Source: Solenopsis invicta
Taxonomy: Eukaryota > Arthropoda > Insecta > Hymenoptera > Formicidae
DNA: 64,000 nucleotides
Assembly: GCF_016802725.1 (NCBI RefSeq)
Contig: NC_052668.1
Coordinates: 19,958,501 to 20,022,500 of the forward strand
Reading direction: 5' to 3'
Under the pieces are notes generated by a model, which made no database searches, had not been told where the DNA came from, and worked only from the letters and a program-made list of their open reading frames with translations. Position 1 is the stretch's first letter; every line of letters begins with the position of its first letter. Made by a program: the position numbers and the translations under genes. Below, one piece after another: positions 1 through 10,596 of the stretch.

Positions 1-1680
1 ATATAACTTTTTCGTCCTTTACTTTAGCGACTCGATCCATTATGATAAAAGTTATAACTCTTCACGGGGCTATCAGAACACAGAGATATTGGAGAAATTC
101 GCAAAAAAAATTTTACTCAAAAATTTCGTAATTTGCCTGATATAAGTCTTTACTTTGTCAGTTCAGCGATTCGATACATCATGATAAAAGTTATATCTCT
201 TCTGTGGGCTATCAGAACACAGAGATATTGGACAAATTCGCAAAAAAATCAATTTTACTAAAAAATTTCCAACTTTGACTGATATAACGCTTTCGTCTTT
301 TCTTTAGCGATTTGATCTATTATGATAAATGTTATAACTCTTCTCGGGGCTATCAGAACACAGAGATATTGGAGAATTTCAAAAAAAAACAATTTTACTA
401 ATGAATTTCGAACTTTGACTGATATAACACTTTCGTCTTTTACTATAGCGATTCGATCCATTATGATAAATGTTATAACTCTTCTCGGGGCTATCAGAAC
501 ACAGAGATATTGGAGAAATTCGCAAAAAAAATTTTCCTCAAAATTTTTGAACTTTGACTGATATAACTATTTCGTCTTTCACTTTAGCGATTCGATCCAT
601 TATGATAAAAGTTAGAAATCTTCTCTGGGCTATCAGAACACAGAGATATTGGAGAAAATCGCAAAAAAAATTTTACTCAAAAATTTCGAAATTTGCCTGA
701 TATAAGTCTTTCCTTTTTCAGTTCAGCGATTCGATACATCATGATAAAAGTTATATCTCTTCTGTGGGCTATCAGAACACAGAGATATTGGAGAAATTCG
801 CAAAAAAACCAATTTTAATAAAAAATTTCGAACTTTGACTGATATAACTTTTTCGTCTTTTACTTTAGCGATTCGATCCATTATGATAAATGTTATAACT
901 CTTCTCGGGGCTATCAGAACGCAGAGATATTGGAGAAATTCGCAAAAAAAATTTTACTCAAAAATTTCGAAATTTGCCTGATATAAGTCTTTCCTTTTTC
1001 AGTTCAGTGATTCTATACATCATGATAAAAGTAATATCTCTTCTGTGGGCTATCAGAACACAGAGATATTGGAGAAATTCGCAAAAAAACCAATTTTACT
1101 AAAAAATTTCGAACTTTGACTGATATAACTTTTTCGTCTTTTACTTTAGCGATTCGATCCATTATGATAAAAGTTATAACTCTTGTCGGGGCTATCAGAA
1201 CACAGAGATATTGGAGAAATTCGCAAAAAAAATTTTACTCAAAAATTTCGAAATATGCCTGATATAACTATTTCGTCTTTCACTTTAGCGATTCGATCCA
1301 TTATGATAAAAGTTAGAAATCTTCTCTGGGCTATCAGAACACAGAGATATTGGAGAAATTCGCAAAAAAAATTTTACTCAAAAATTTCGAAATTTGCCTG
1401 ATATAAGTCTTTCCTTTTTCTGTTCAGCGATTCGATACATCATGATAAAAGTTATATCTCTTCTGTGGGATATCAGAACACATAGATATTGGAGAAATTC
1501 GCAAAAAAACCAATTTTACTAAAAAATTTCGAACTTTGACTGATATAACTTTTTCTTCTTTTACTTTAGCGACTCGATCCATTATGATAAATGTTGTAAC
1601 TCTTCTCCGGGTTATCAGAACACACAGATATTGGAGAAATTCGTGAAAAAAATTTTACTCAAAAATTTCGAACTTTGATA
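1..1680 (+). repeat. Satellite array segment S0 (about 12 monomers)
   Basis: Alternating A and B monomers of about 139-142 bp. For example, an A monomer runs from 830 to 968 and the following B monomer from 969 to 1110, giving a dimer of about 281 bp. Roughly the first 1.08 kb is a near-copy of 8644-9721 at a fixed offset of 8,643 bp, including the rare variant CTCTTCACGGGGC at 58 and 8701. The last monomer has TCGTGAAAAA near 1651, where other element-flanking monomers have TCGCGAAAAA. The segment ends at the TA (1679-1680) that abuts element 1. No gene is seen. Confidence 0.95.
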
Positions 1681-2971
1681 TATGGTGTCCCATTTTAATT
1701 CCTCCACGCAAATATTTCCGTTCCCTCGCATTTTACAAGAAAATATTTAAGACAAAAGTTGTATGGTTTCGAGGGGGACATAAGATGGTGTCATTAATTT
1801 GACCTCGAATAGTTTCTTAAAGGTCACTTGAAGGTCAACTACAATTTTTTAAATGGACCTCCCTATTTTTTATGGCATATTCTTGTAGCTTATCTCGAGA
1901 CGTTTCCAAAACACTATAAACAAATGTCTTTCCGTTAAGTATTTTGCGAGTTGTGAAGTTTGAATGTTGGTGGGCCATTTTAATCCATCCACGCAAATAT
2001 TTCCGTTCCCTTGCATTTTACTAGAAAATGTTTCAGACAAAAGTTGTATTGTTCAAAGGGGGCCAACTATTGATGACCTTGAACTTGACCTTGAAGTCGA
2101 TTTTCAAAGTCATTTTAAGATTAACAAGTGTTTTTTCATTGGGAACCCCTATTTTTGATCCCGGATTTGGAAAGAGCACAAAGTTTTGCGTAAAAAATAT
2201 GTACCCATGGTAGGGCCTAAAAGTGGACTATAGAGGACTTTTAGACGAAAACATGTGATTTTATTTTAGCACTACTTTTAGCATAACCCAGGAACAACGA
2301 CGTGGACGTAGTAGATTTCTGTTCCCCTTGGGGTGCTTGATTAAAGTGTGTAGTGCTAAATACTTTACCACAAAAAGTAGTGCTAAAATAAAATCACCTG
2401 TTTTCTTCTAAAAGTCCCCTATGGTCCACTTTTAGGCCCTAACATTGGTACATATTTTTTATGCAAAATTTTGTGCTCTTTCCAAATCCGTGATCAAAAA
2501 TACGGGTTTCCAATGAAAAAACACTTGTTAATCTTAAAATGACTTTGAAAATCGACTTCAAGGTCAAGTGCATGGTCATCAACGGTTGGACCCCTTTGAA
2601 CCATACAACTTTTGTCTGAAACATTTTCTTGTAAAATGCAAGGGAACGGAAGTATTTGCGTGGATGTATTAAAATTACCAACAAAATTTCAAGCTTCACA
2701 ACTCGCAAAATTCTTAACGGAAAGACATTTGTTTATAGTGTTTTGGAAACGTCTCGAGATAAGCTACAAGAATACGCTTTAAAAAATAGGCATTTCTATT
2801 TAAAAAATTGAAGGTGGCCTTCATGTGACCTTTAAGCAACTATTCGAGGTCACATTAATGACACCATCTTATGTACCCCTCGAAACCATACAACTTTTGT
2901 CTAAAACATTTTCTAGTAAAATGCAAGCGAACGTAAATATTTGCGTGGACGCATTAAAATGGGACACCCTG
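1681..2971 (+). mobile_element. Palindromic non-autonomous element, copy 1 (full length)
   Basis: A 1,291-bp element made of two inverted arms of about 600 bp around a short spacer, with TA on both sides (1679-1680 and 2972-2973). Its left end is degraded: TATGGTGTCCC replaces CAGGGTGTCCC. The right end is intact (GGGACACCCTG, 2961-2971). Private changes such as GTGCATGGTC near 2569 mark it as one of the more diverged copies in this half. It has no reading frame above 89 codons and no transposase motif, so it could only have moved with help from elsewhere. TA flanks and short ends suggest an IS630/Tc1/mariner-type relative, but this is inferred from the ends only. Confidence 0.88.
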
Positions 2972-4616
2972 TATAACTCTTTCGTCTTTCACTTTAGCGA
3001 TTCGATCCATTATGATAAAAGTTAGAAATCTTCTCTGGGCTATCAGAACACAGAGGTATTGTAGAAATTCGCAAAAAAAATTTTACTCAAAAATTTCGAA
3101 ATTTGCCTGATATAAGTCTTTCCTTTTTCTGTTCAGCGATTCGATACATCATGATAAAAGTTATATCTCTTCTGTGGGATATCAGAACACATAGATATTG
3201 GAGAAATTCGCAAAAAAACCAATTTTACTAAAAAATTTCGAACTTTGACTGATATAACTTTTTCGTCTTTTACTTTAGCGATTCGATCCATTATGATAAA
3301 TGTTATAACTCTTCTCGGGGCTATCAGAACACAGAGATATTGGAGAAATTCGCAAAAAAAATTTTACTCAAAAATTTCGAAATTTGCCTGATATAAGTCT
3401 TTTCTTTTTCAGTTCAGTGATTCGATACATCATGATAAAAGTTATATCTCTTCTGTGGGCTATCAGAACACAGAGATATTGGAGAAATTCGCAAAAAACC
3501 AATTTTACTAAAAAATTTCGAACTTTGACTGATATAATTTTTCGTCTTTTACTTTAGCGATTCGATCCATTATGATAAAAGTTATAACTCTTCTCGGGGC
3601 TATCAGAACACAGAGATATTGGAGAAAATCGCAAAAAAAATTTTACTCAAAAATTTCGAAATTTGCCTGATATAAGTCTTTCCTTTTTCAGTTCAGCGAT
3701 TCGATACATCATGATAAAAGTTATATCTCTTCTGTGGGCTATCAGAACACAGAGATATTGGAGAAATTCGCAAAAAATTCTATTTTACTAAATAATTTCC
3801 AACTTTGACTGATATAACGCTTTCGTCTTTTCTTTAGCGATTCGATCCATTATGATAAATGTTATAACTCTTCTCGGGGCTATCAGAACACAGAGATATT
3901 GGAGAAATTCGCAAAAAAAATTTTACTCAAAAATTTCGAACTTTGACTGATATAAGTCTTTCGTTTTTCACTTTAGCGATTCGATCCATTATGATAAAAG
4001 TTATACCTCTTCTCGGGGATATCAGAACAAAAAATTTCGAACTTTGACTGATATAACTTTTTCGTCTTTTACTTTAGCGATTCGATCCATTATGATAAAA
4101 GTTATAACTCTTCTCGGGGCTATCAGAACACAGAGATATTGGAGAAATTCGCAAAAAAAATTTTACTCAAAAATTTCGAAATTTGCCTGATATAAGTCTT
4201 TCCTTTTTCAGTTCAGCGATTCGATACATCATGATAAAAGTTATATCTCTTCTGTGGGCTATCAGAACACAGAGATATTGGAGAAATTCGCAAAAAAACC
4301 AATTTTACTAAAAAATTTCGAACTTTGACTGATATAACACTTTCGTCTTTTACTATAGCGATTCGATCCATTATGATAAATGTTATAACTCTTCTCGGGG
4401 CTATCAGAACACAGAGATATTGGAGAAATTCGCAAAAAAAATTTTACTCAAAAATTTCGAAATTTGCCTGATATAAGTCTTTCCTTTTTCAGTTCAGCGA
4501 TTCGATACATCATGATAAAAGTTATATCTCTTCTGTGGGCTATCAGAACACAGAGATATTGGAGAAATTCGCAAAAAATTTACTCAAATTTTACTAAAAA
4601 ATTTCGAACTTTGATA
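2972..4616 (+). repeat. Satellite array segment S1 (about 12 monomers)
   Basis: It resumes in phase after element 1 with TATAACTCTTTCGTCTTTCAC. It includes one truncated monomer at 3938-4038. The final junction with element 2 is irregular: near 4571-4600 a poly-A/TTTACTC stretch is fused directly to a second ATTTTACT stretch. Otherwise A and B monomers alternate. No gene is seen. Confidence 0.95.
3938..4038 (+). repeat. Truncated satellite monomer (about 101 bp)
   Basis: This unit is about 40 bp short. After ATCAGAACA (4021-4029) the sequence jumps into AAAAAATTTCGAAC, skipping the AGAGATATTGGAGAAATTCGC part of the monomer. Its head is also mixed: it starts like an A monomer (GAACTTTGACTG), continues like B (ATATAAGTCTTTCG), and ends in the A-like CTCGGGGATATCAG. 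The A-rich joint suggests deletion at short homology. Confidence 0.75.
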
Positions 4617-5428
4617 CAGGGTGTCCCATTTTAATTCCTCCACGCAAATATTTCCGTTCCCTCGCATTTTACAAGTAAATATTTAAGACAAAAGTTGTAT
4701 GGTTTTGAGGGGGACATAAGATGGTGTCATTAATTTGACCTCGAATAGTTGTTTAAAGGTCACTTGAAGGTCAACTACAATTTTTTAAATGGACTACCCT
4801 ATTTTTTATGGCATATTCTTGTAGCTTATCTCGAGACGTTTCCAAAACACTATAAACAAATGTCTTTCCGTTAAGTATTTTGCGAGTTGTGAAGCTTGAA
4901 TGTTGGTGGGCCATTTTAATCCATCCACGCAAATATTTCCGTTCCCTTGCATTTTACTAGAAAATGTTTCAGACAAAAGTTGTATTGTTCAAAGGGGGCC
5001 AACCATTGATGACCTTGAACTTGACCTTGAAGTCGATTTTCAAAGTCATTTTAAGATTAACAAGTGTTTTTTCATTGGGAACCCCTATTTTTGATCCCGG
5101 ATTTGGAAAGAGCACAAAGTTTTGCGTAAAAAATATGTACCCATGGTAGGGCCTAAAAGTGGACTATAGGGGACTTTTAGACGAAAACATGTGATTTTAT
5201 TTTAGCACTACATTTAGCATAACCCAGGAACAACGACGTGGACGTAGTAGTTTTCTGTTCCCCTTGGGGTGCTTGATTAACGTGTGTAGTGCTAAATACT
5301 TTATCACAAAAAGTTTTTGTGATAGTTTATGTGATAGTTGTGACAAAAAACTTTTGTCTAAAACATTTTCTAGTAAAATGCAAGCGAACGTAAATATTTG
5401 CGTGGACGCATTAAAATGGGACACCCTG
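4617..5428 (+). mobile_element. Palindromic element copy 2, 812-bp internal deletion derivative
   Basis: The left arm and spacer are intact, but most of the right arm is missing. After the spacer sequence TTATCACAAAAAG (5301-5313) about 35 bp of filler leads into ACTTTTGTCTAAAACATTTTC, the outermost part of the right arm. Net loss against the full-length form is 479 bp. Both outer ends and both TA flanks survive (4615-4616; 5429-5430). With one arm missing, the long hairpin of the intact element cannot form. It is the twin of copy 3 at an offset of 5,168 bp. Confidence 0.88.
5314..5349 (+). other. Deletion scar with templated filler in element copy 2
   Basis: The filler begins with TTTTTGTGAT (5314-5323), an exact inverted copy of ATCACAAAAA (5303-5312) with a single G between. 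It continues with GTGATAG- and TTGTGACAAAAA-like fragments of the same motif. This is the pattern left when a broken end folds back, copies itself and is then joined elsewhere. The right edge is fuzzy by a few bases because A and AC are shared. Confidence 0.75.
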
Positions 5429-8400
5429 TATAACTCTTTCGTCTTTCACTTTAGCGATTCGATCCATTATGATAAAAGTTAGAAATCTTCTCTGGGCTAT
5501 CAGAACACAGAGATATTGGAGAAATTCGCAAAAAAAATTTTACTCAAAAATTTCGAAATTTGCCTGATATAAGTCTTTCCTTTTTATGTTCAGTGATTCG
5601 ATACATCATGATAAAAGTTATATCTCTTCTGTGGGATATCAGAACACATAGATATTGGAGAAATTCGCAAAAAAACCAATTTTACTAAAAAATTTCGAAC
5701 TTTGACTGATATAACTTTTTCGTCTTTTACTTTAGCGATTCGATCCATTATGATAAATGTTATAACTCTTCTCGGGGCTATCAGAACGCAGAGATATTGG
5801 AGAAATTCGCAAAAAAAATTTTACTCAAAAATTTCGAAATTTGCCTGATATAAGTCTTTCCTTTTTCAGTTCAGTGATTCTATACATCATGATAAAAGTA
5901 ATATCTCTTCTGTGGGCTATCAGAACACAGAGATATTGGAGAAATTCGCAAAAAAACCAATTTTACTAAAAAATTTCGAACTTTGACTGATATAACTTTT
6001 CGTCTTTTACTTTAGCGATTCGTTCCATTATGATAAAAGTTATAACTCTTGTCGGGGCTATCAGAACACAGAGATATTGGAGAAATTCGCAAAAAAAAAT
6101 TTTACTCAAAAATTTCGAAATTTGCCTGATATAAGTCTTTACTTTTTCAGTTCAGCGATTCGATACATCATGATAAAAGTTATATCTCTTCTGTGGGCTA
6201 TCAGAACACAGAGATATTGGAGAAATTCGCAAAAAATTCAATTTTACTAAATAATTTCCAACTTTGACTGATATAACGCTTTCGTCTTTTCTTTAGCGAT
6301 TCGATCCATTATGATAATTGTTATAACTCTTGTCGGGGCTATCAGAACACAGAGATATTGGAGAAATTCGCAAAAAAGATTTTCCTCAAAATTTTTGAAC
6401 TTTGACTGATATAACTATTTCGTCTTTCACTTTAGCGATTCGATCCATTATGATAAAAGTTAGAAATCTTCTCTGGGCTATCAGAACACAGAGATATTGG
6501 AGAAATTCGCAAAAAAATTTTACTCAAAAGTTTCGAAATTTGCCTGATATAAGTCTTTCCTTTTTCAGTTCAGCGATTCGATACATCATGATAAAAGTTA
6601 TATCTCTTCTGTGGGCTATCAGAACACAGAGATATAGGTGAAAATCGCAAAAAAAATTTTACTCAAAAATTTCGAAATTTGCCTGATATAAGTCTTTCCT
6701 TTTTCAGTTCAGCGATTCGATACATCGTGATAAAAGTTAGATCTCTTCTGTGGGCTAACAGAACACAGAGATATTTTACAAATTCGCAAAAAAATCAATT
6801 TTACTAAAAAATTTCCAACTTTGACTGGTATAACGCTTTCGTCTTTTCTTTAGCGATACGATCCATTATGATAAATTTTATAACTCTTCTCGGGGCTATC
6901 AGAACACAGAGATATTGGAGAAATTTGCAAAATAAATTTTCCTCAAAAATTTCGAAATTTGCCTGATATAAGTCTTTCCTTTTTCAGTTCAGCGATTCGA
7001 TACATCATGATAAAAGTTATATCTCTTCTGTGGGCTATCAGAACACATAGATATTGGAGAAATTCGCAAAAAAACCAATTTTACTAAAAAATTTCGAACT
7101 TTGACTGATATAACTTTTTCGTCTTTTACTTTAGCGATTCGATCCATTATGATAAATGTTATAACTCTTCTCGGGGCTATCAGAACGCAGAGATATTGGA
7201 GAAATTCGCAAAAAAAATTTTACTCAAAAATTTCGAAATTTGCCTGATATAAGTCTTTCCTTTTTCAGTTCAGTGATTCGATACATCATGATAAAAGTTA
7301 TATCTCTTCTGTGGGCTATCAGAACACAGAGATATTGGAGAAATTCCAAAAAACCAATTTTACTAAAAAATTTCGAACTTTGACTGATATAACTTTTCGT
7401 CTTTTACTTTAGCGATTCTCTCCATTATGATAAAAGTTATAACTCTTGTCGGGGCTATCAGAACACAGAGATATTGGAGAAATTCGCAAAAAAAATTTTA
7501 CTCAAAAATTTCGAAATTTGCCTGATATAAGTCTTTACTTTTTCAGTTCAGCGATTCGATACATCATGATAAAAGTTATATCTCTTCTGTGGGCTATCAG
7601 AACACAGAGATATTGGAGAAATTCGCAAAAAATTCTATTTTACTAAATAATTTCCAACTTTGACTGATATAACGCTTTCGTCTTTTCTTTAGCGATTCGA
7701 TCCATTATGATAATTGTTATAACTCTTCTCGGGGCTATCAGAACACAGAGATATTGGAGAAATTCGCAAAAAAGATTTTCCTCAAAATTTTTGAACTTTG
7801 ACTGATATAACTATTTCGTCTTTCACTTTAGCGATTCGATCCATTATGATAAAAGTTATAACTCTTGTCGGGGCTATCAGAACACAGAGATATTGGAGAA
7901 ATTCGCAAAAAAAAATTTTACTCAAAAATTTCGAAATTTGCCTGATATAAGTCTTTACTTTTTCAGTTCAGCGATTCGATACATCATGATAAAAGTTATA
8001 TCTCTTCTGTGGGCTATCAGAACACAGAGATATTGGAGAAATTCCAAAAAACCAATTTTACTAAAAAATTTCGAACTTTGACTGATATAACTTTTCGTCT
8101 TTTACTTTAGCGATTCGTTCCATTATGATAAAAGTTATAACTCTTGTCGGGGCTATCAGAACACAGAGATATTGGAGAAATTCGCAAAAAAAATTTTACT
8201 CAAAAATTTCGAAATTTGCCTGATATAAGTCTTTCCTTTTTCAGTTCAGCGATTCGATACATCGTGATAAAAGTTAGATCTCTTCTGTGGCTAACAGAAC
8301 ACAGAGATATTTTACAAATTCGCAAAAAAATCAATTTTACTAAAAAATTTCCAACTTTGACTGGTATAACGCTTTCGTCTTTTCTTTAGCGATACGATCC

Positions 8401-9784
8401 ATTATGATAAATTTTATAACTCTTCTCGGGGCTATCAGAACACAGAGATATTGGAGAAATTTGCAAAATAAATTTTCCTCAAAAATTTCGAAATTTGCCT
8501 GATATAAGTCTTTCCTTTTTCAGTTCAGCGATTCGATACATCATGATAAAAGTTATATCTCTTCTGTGGGCTATCAGAACAAAGAGATATTGGAGAAATT
8601 CGCAAAAAAACCAATTTTAATAAAAAATTTCGAACTTTGACTGATATAACTTTTTCGTCTTTTACTTTAGCGACTCGATCCATTATGATAAAAGTTATAA
8701 CTCTTCACGGGGCTATCAGAACACAGAGATATTGGAGAAATTCGCAAAAAAAATTTTACTCAAAAATTTCGTAATTTGCCTGATATAAGTCTTTACTTTG
8801 TCAGTTCAGCGATTCGATACATCATGATAAAAGTTATATCTCTTCTGTGGGCTATCAGAACACAGAGATATTGGACAAATTCGCAAAAAAATCAATTTTA
8901 CTAAAAAATTTCCAACTTTGACTGATATAACGCTTTCGTCTTTTCTTTAGCGATTCGATCTATTATGATAAATGTTATAACTCTTCTCGGGGCTATCAGA
9001 ACACAGAGATATTGGAGAATTTAAAAAAAAAACAATTTTACTAAAGAATTTCGAACTTTGACTGATATAACACTTTCGTCTTTTACTTTAGCGATTCGAT
9101 CCATTATGATAAATGTCATAACTCTTCTCGGGGCTATCAGAACACAGAGATATTGGAGAAATTCGCAAAAAAAATTTTCCTTAAAATTTTTGAACTTTGA
9201 CTGATATAACTATTTCGTCTTTCACTTTAGCGATTCGATCCATTATGATAAAAGTTAGAAATCTTCTCTGGGCTATCAGAACACAGAGATATTGGAGAAA
9301 TTCGCAAAAAAAATTTTACTCATAAATTTCGAAATTTGCCTGATATAAGTCTTTCCTTTTTCAGTTCAGCGATTCGATACATCATGATAAAAGTTATATC
9401 TCTTCTGTGGGCTATCAGAACACAGAGATATTGGAGAAATTCGCAAAAAAACCAATTTTAATAAAAAATTTCGAACTTTGACTGATATAACTTTTTCGTC
9501 TTTTACTTTAGCGATTCGATCCATTATGATAAATGTTATAACTCTTCTCGGGGCTATCAGAACGCAGAGATATTGGAGAAATTCGCAAAAAAAATTTTAC
9601 GCAAAAATTTCGAAATTTGCCTGATATAAGTCTTTCCTTTTTCAGTTCAGTGATTCGATACATCATGATAAAAGTTATATCTCTTCTGTGGGCTATCAGA
9701 ACACAGAGATATTGGAGAAATTCTACTCAAAATTTTACTCAAAATTTTACTCAAAATTTTACTCAAAAATTTCGAACTTTGATA
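5429..9784 (+). repeat. Satellite array segment S2 (about 31 monomers)
   Basis: Mostly A/B dimers, with no complete element for 4.36 kb. Several short blocks are repeated inside it. The subtype with ACATCGTGATAAAAGTTAGATC appears near 6723 and again near 8260, about 1,537 bp (about 11 monomers) apart. A TCGGGGCTATCAG/TTTACTTTTTCAG pair appears near 7450 and again near 7868. The end (about 8644-9721) duplicates positions 1-1078. The last monomer contains a 12-bp tandem expansion. Confidence 0.94.
9725..9772 (+). repeat. 12-bp tandem repeat, four units
   Basis: ACTCAAAATTTT is repeated three times (9725-9736, 9737-9748, 9749-9760), followed by a fourth variant unit ACTCAAAAATTT (9761-9772). 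It replaces the usual CGCAAAAAAAATTTTACTC tract at the end of the monomer that abuts element copy 3. It is probably replication slippage on the ACTCAAAAATTT segment found once per A monomer. Confidence 0.85.
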
Positions 9785-10596
9785 CAGGGTGTCCCATTTT
9801 AATTCCTCCACGCAAATATTTCCGTTCCCTCGCATTTTACAAGTAAATATTTAAGACAAAAGTTGTATGGTTTTGAGGGGGACATAAGATGGTGTCATTA
9901 ATTTGACCTCGAATAGTTGTTTAAAGGTCACTTGAAGGTCAACTACAATTTTTTAAATGGACTACCCTATTTTTTATGGCATATTCTTGTAGCTTATCTC
10001 GAGACGTTTCCAAAACACTATAAACAAATGTCTTTCCGTTAAGTATTTTGCGAGTTGTGAAGCTTGAATGTTGGTGGGCCATTTTAATCCATCCACGCAA
10101 ATATTTCCGTTCCCTTGCATTTTACTAGAAAATGTTTCAGACAAAAGTTGTATTGTTCAAAGGGGGCCAACCATTGATGACCTTGAACTTGACCTTGAAG
10201 TCGATTTTCAAAGTCATTTTAAGATTAACAAGTGTTTTTTCATTGGGAACCCCTATTTTTGATCCCGGATTTGGAAAGAGCACAAAGTTTTGCGTAAAAA
10301 ATATGTACCCATGGTAGGGCCTAAAAGTGGACTATAGGGGACTTTTAGACGAAAACATGTGATTTTATTTTAGCACTACATTTAGCATAACCCAGGAACA
10401 ACGACGTGGACGTAGTAGTTTTCTGTTCCCCTTGGGGTGCTTGATTAACGTGTGTAGTGCTAAATACTTTATCACAAAAAGTTTTTGTGATAGTTTATGT
10501 GATAGTTGTGACAAAAAACTTTTGTCTAAAACATTTTCTAGTAAAATGCAAGCGAACGTAAATATTTGCGTGGACGCATTAAAATGGGACACCCTG
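9785..10596 (+). mobile_element. Palindromic element copy 3, 812-bp internal deletion derivative
   Basis: It has the same length, the same deletion and the same filler as copy 2, so the two are descendants of one event carried along by array duplication. The TA flanks are at 9783-9784 and 10597-10598. The left flanking satellite differs from that of copy 2 (the 12-bp expansion is found only here), so the duplicated block ends at or near the element's left edge, or the flank changed afterwards. Confidence 0.88.
10482..10517 (+). other. Deletion scar with templated filler in element copy 3
   Basis: Identical to the scar in copy 2, shifted by 5,168 bp. The inverted pair lies at 10471-10480 and 10482-10491 around G10481. 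Sharing this unlikely filler sequence is strong evidence of common descent. Confidence 0.75.

Noticed and set aside
880..920. Possible CENP-B box in the CTTCTCGGGGC part of the A monomer
   Set aside because: The required TTCG....A..CGGG spacing is not present around the CGGG of the monomer.
1964..2158. 64-codon frame conserved in all elements (for example 1964, 4900, 10068, 15637 and inverted copies)
   Set aside because: The 6-bp deletion keeps the frame, but by itself this is weak. The sequence is part of an inverted arm, there is no start context, domain or known relative, and recent copying alone explains the conservation.
2439..2708. 89-codon reading frame in the minus direction of the element's right arm, with close copies at 16112, 19786 and 23736 and 86-codon versions in the inverted half
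   Set aside because: It spans a module whose inverted counterpart in the other arm is read in another frame. Its repetition follows the repeat, not coding constraint; it has no recognisable domain, and the two deletion derivatives lack it. Not called as a gene.
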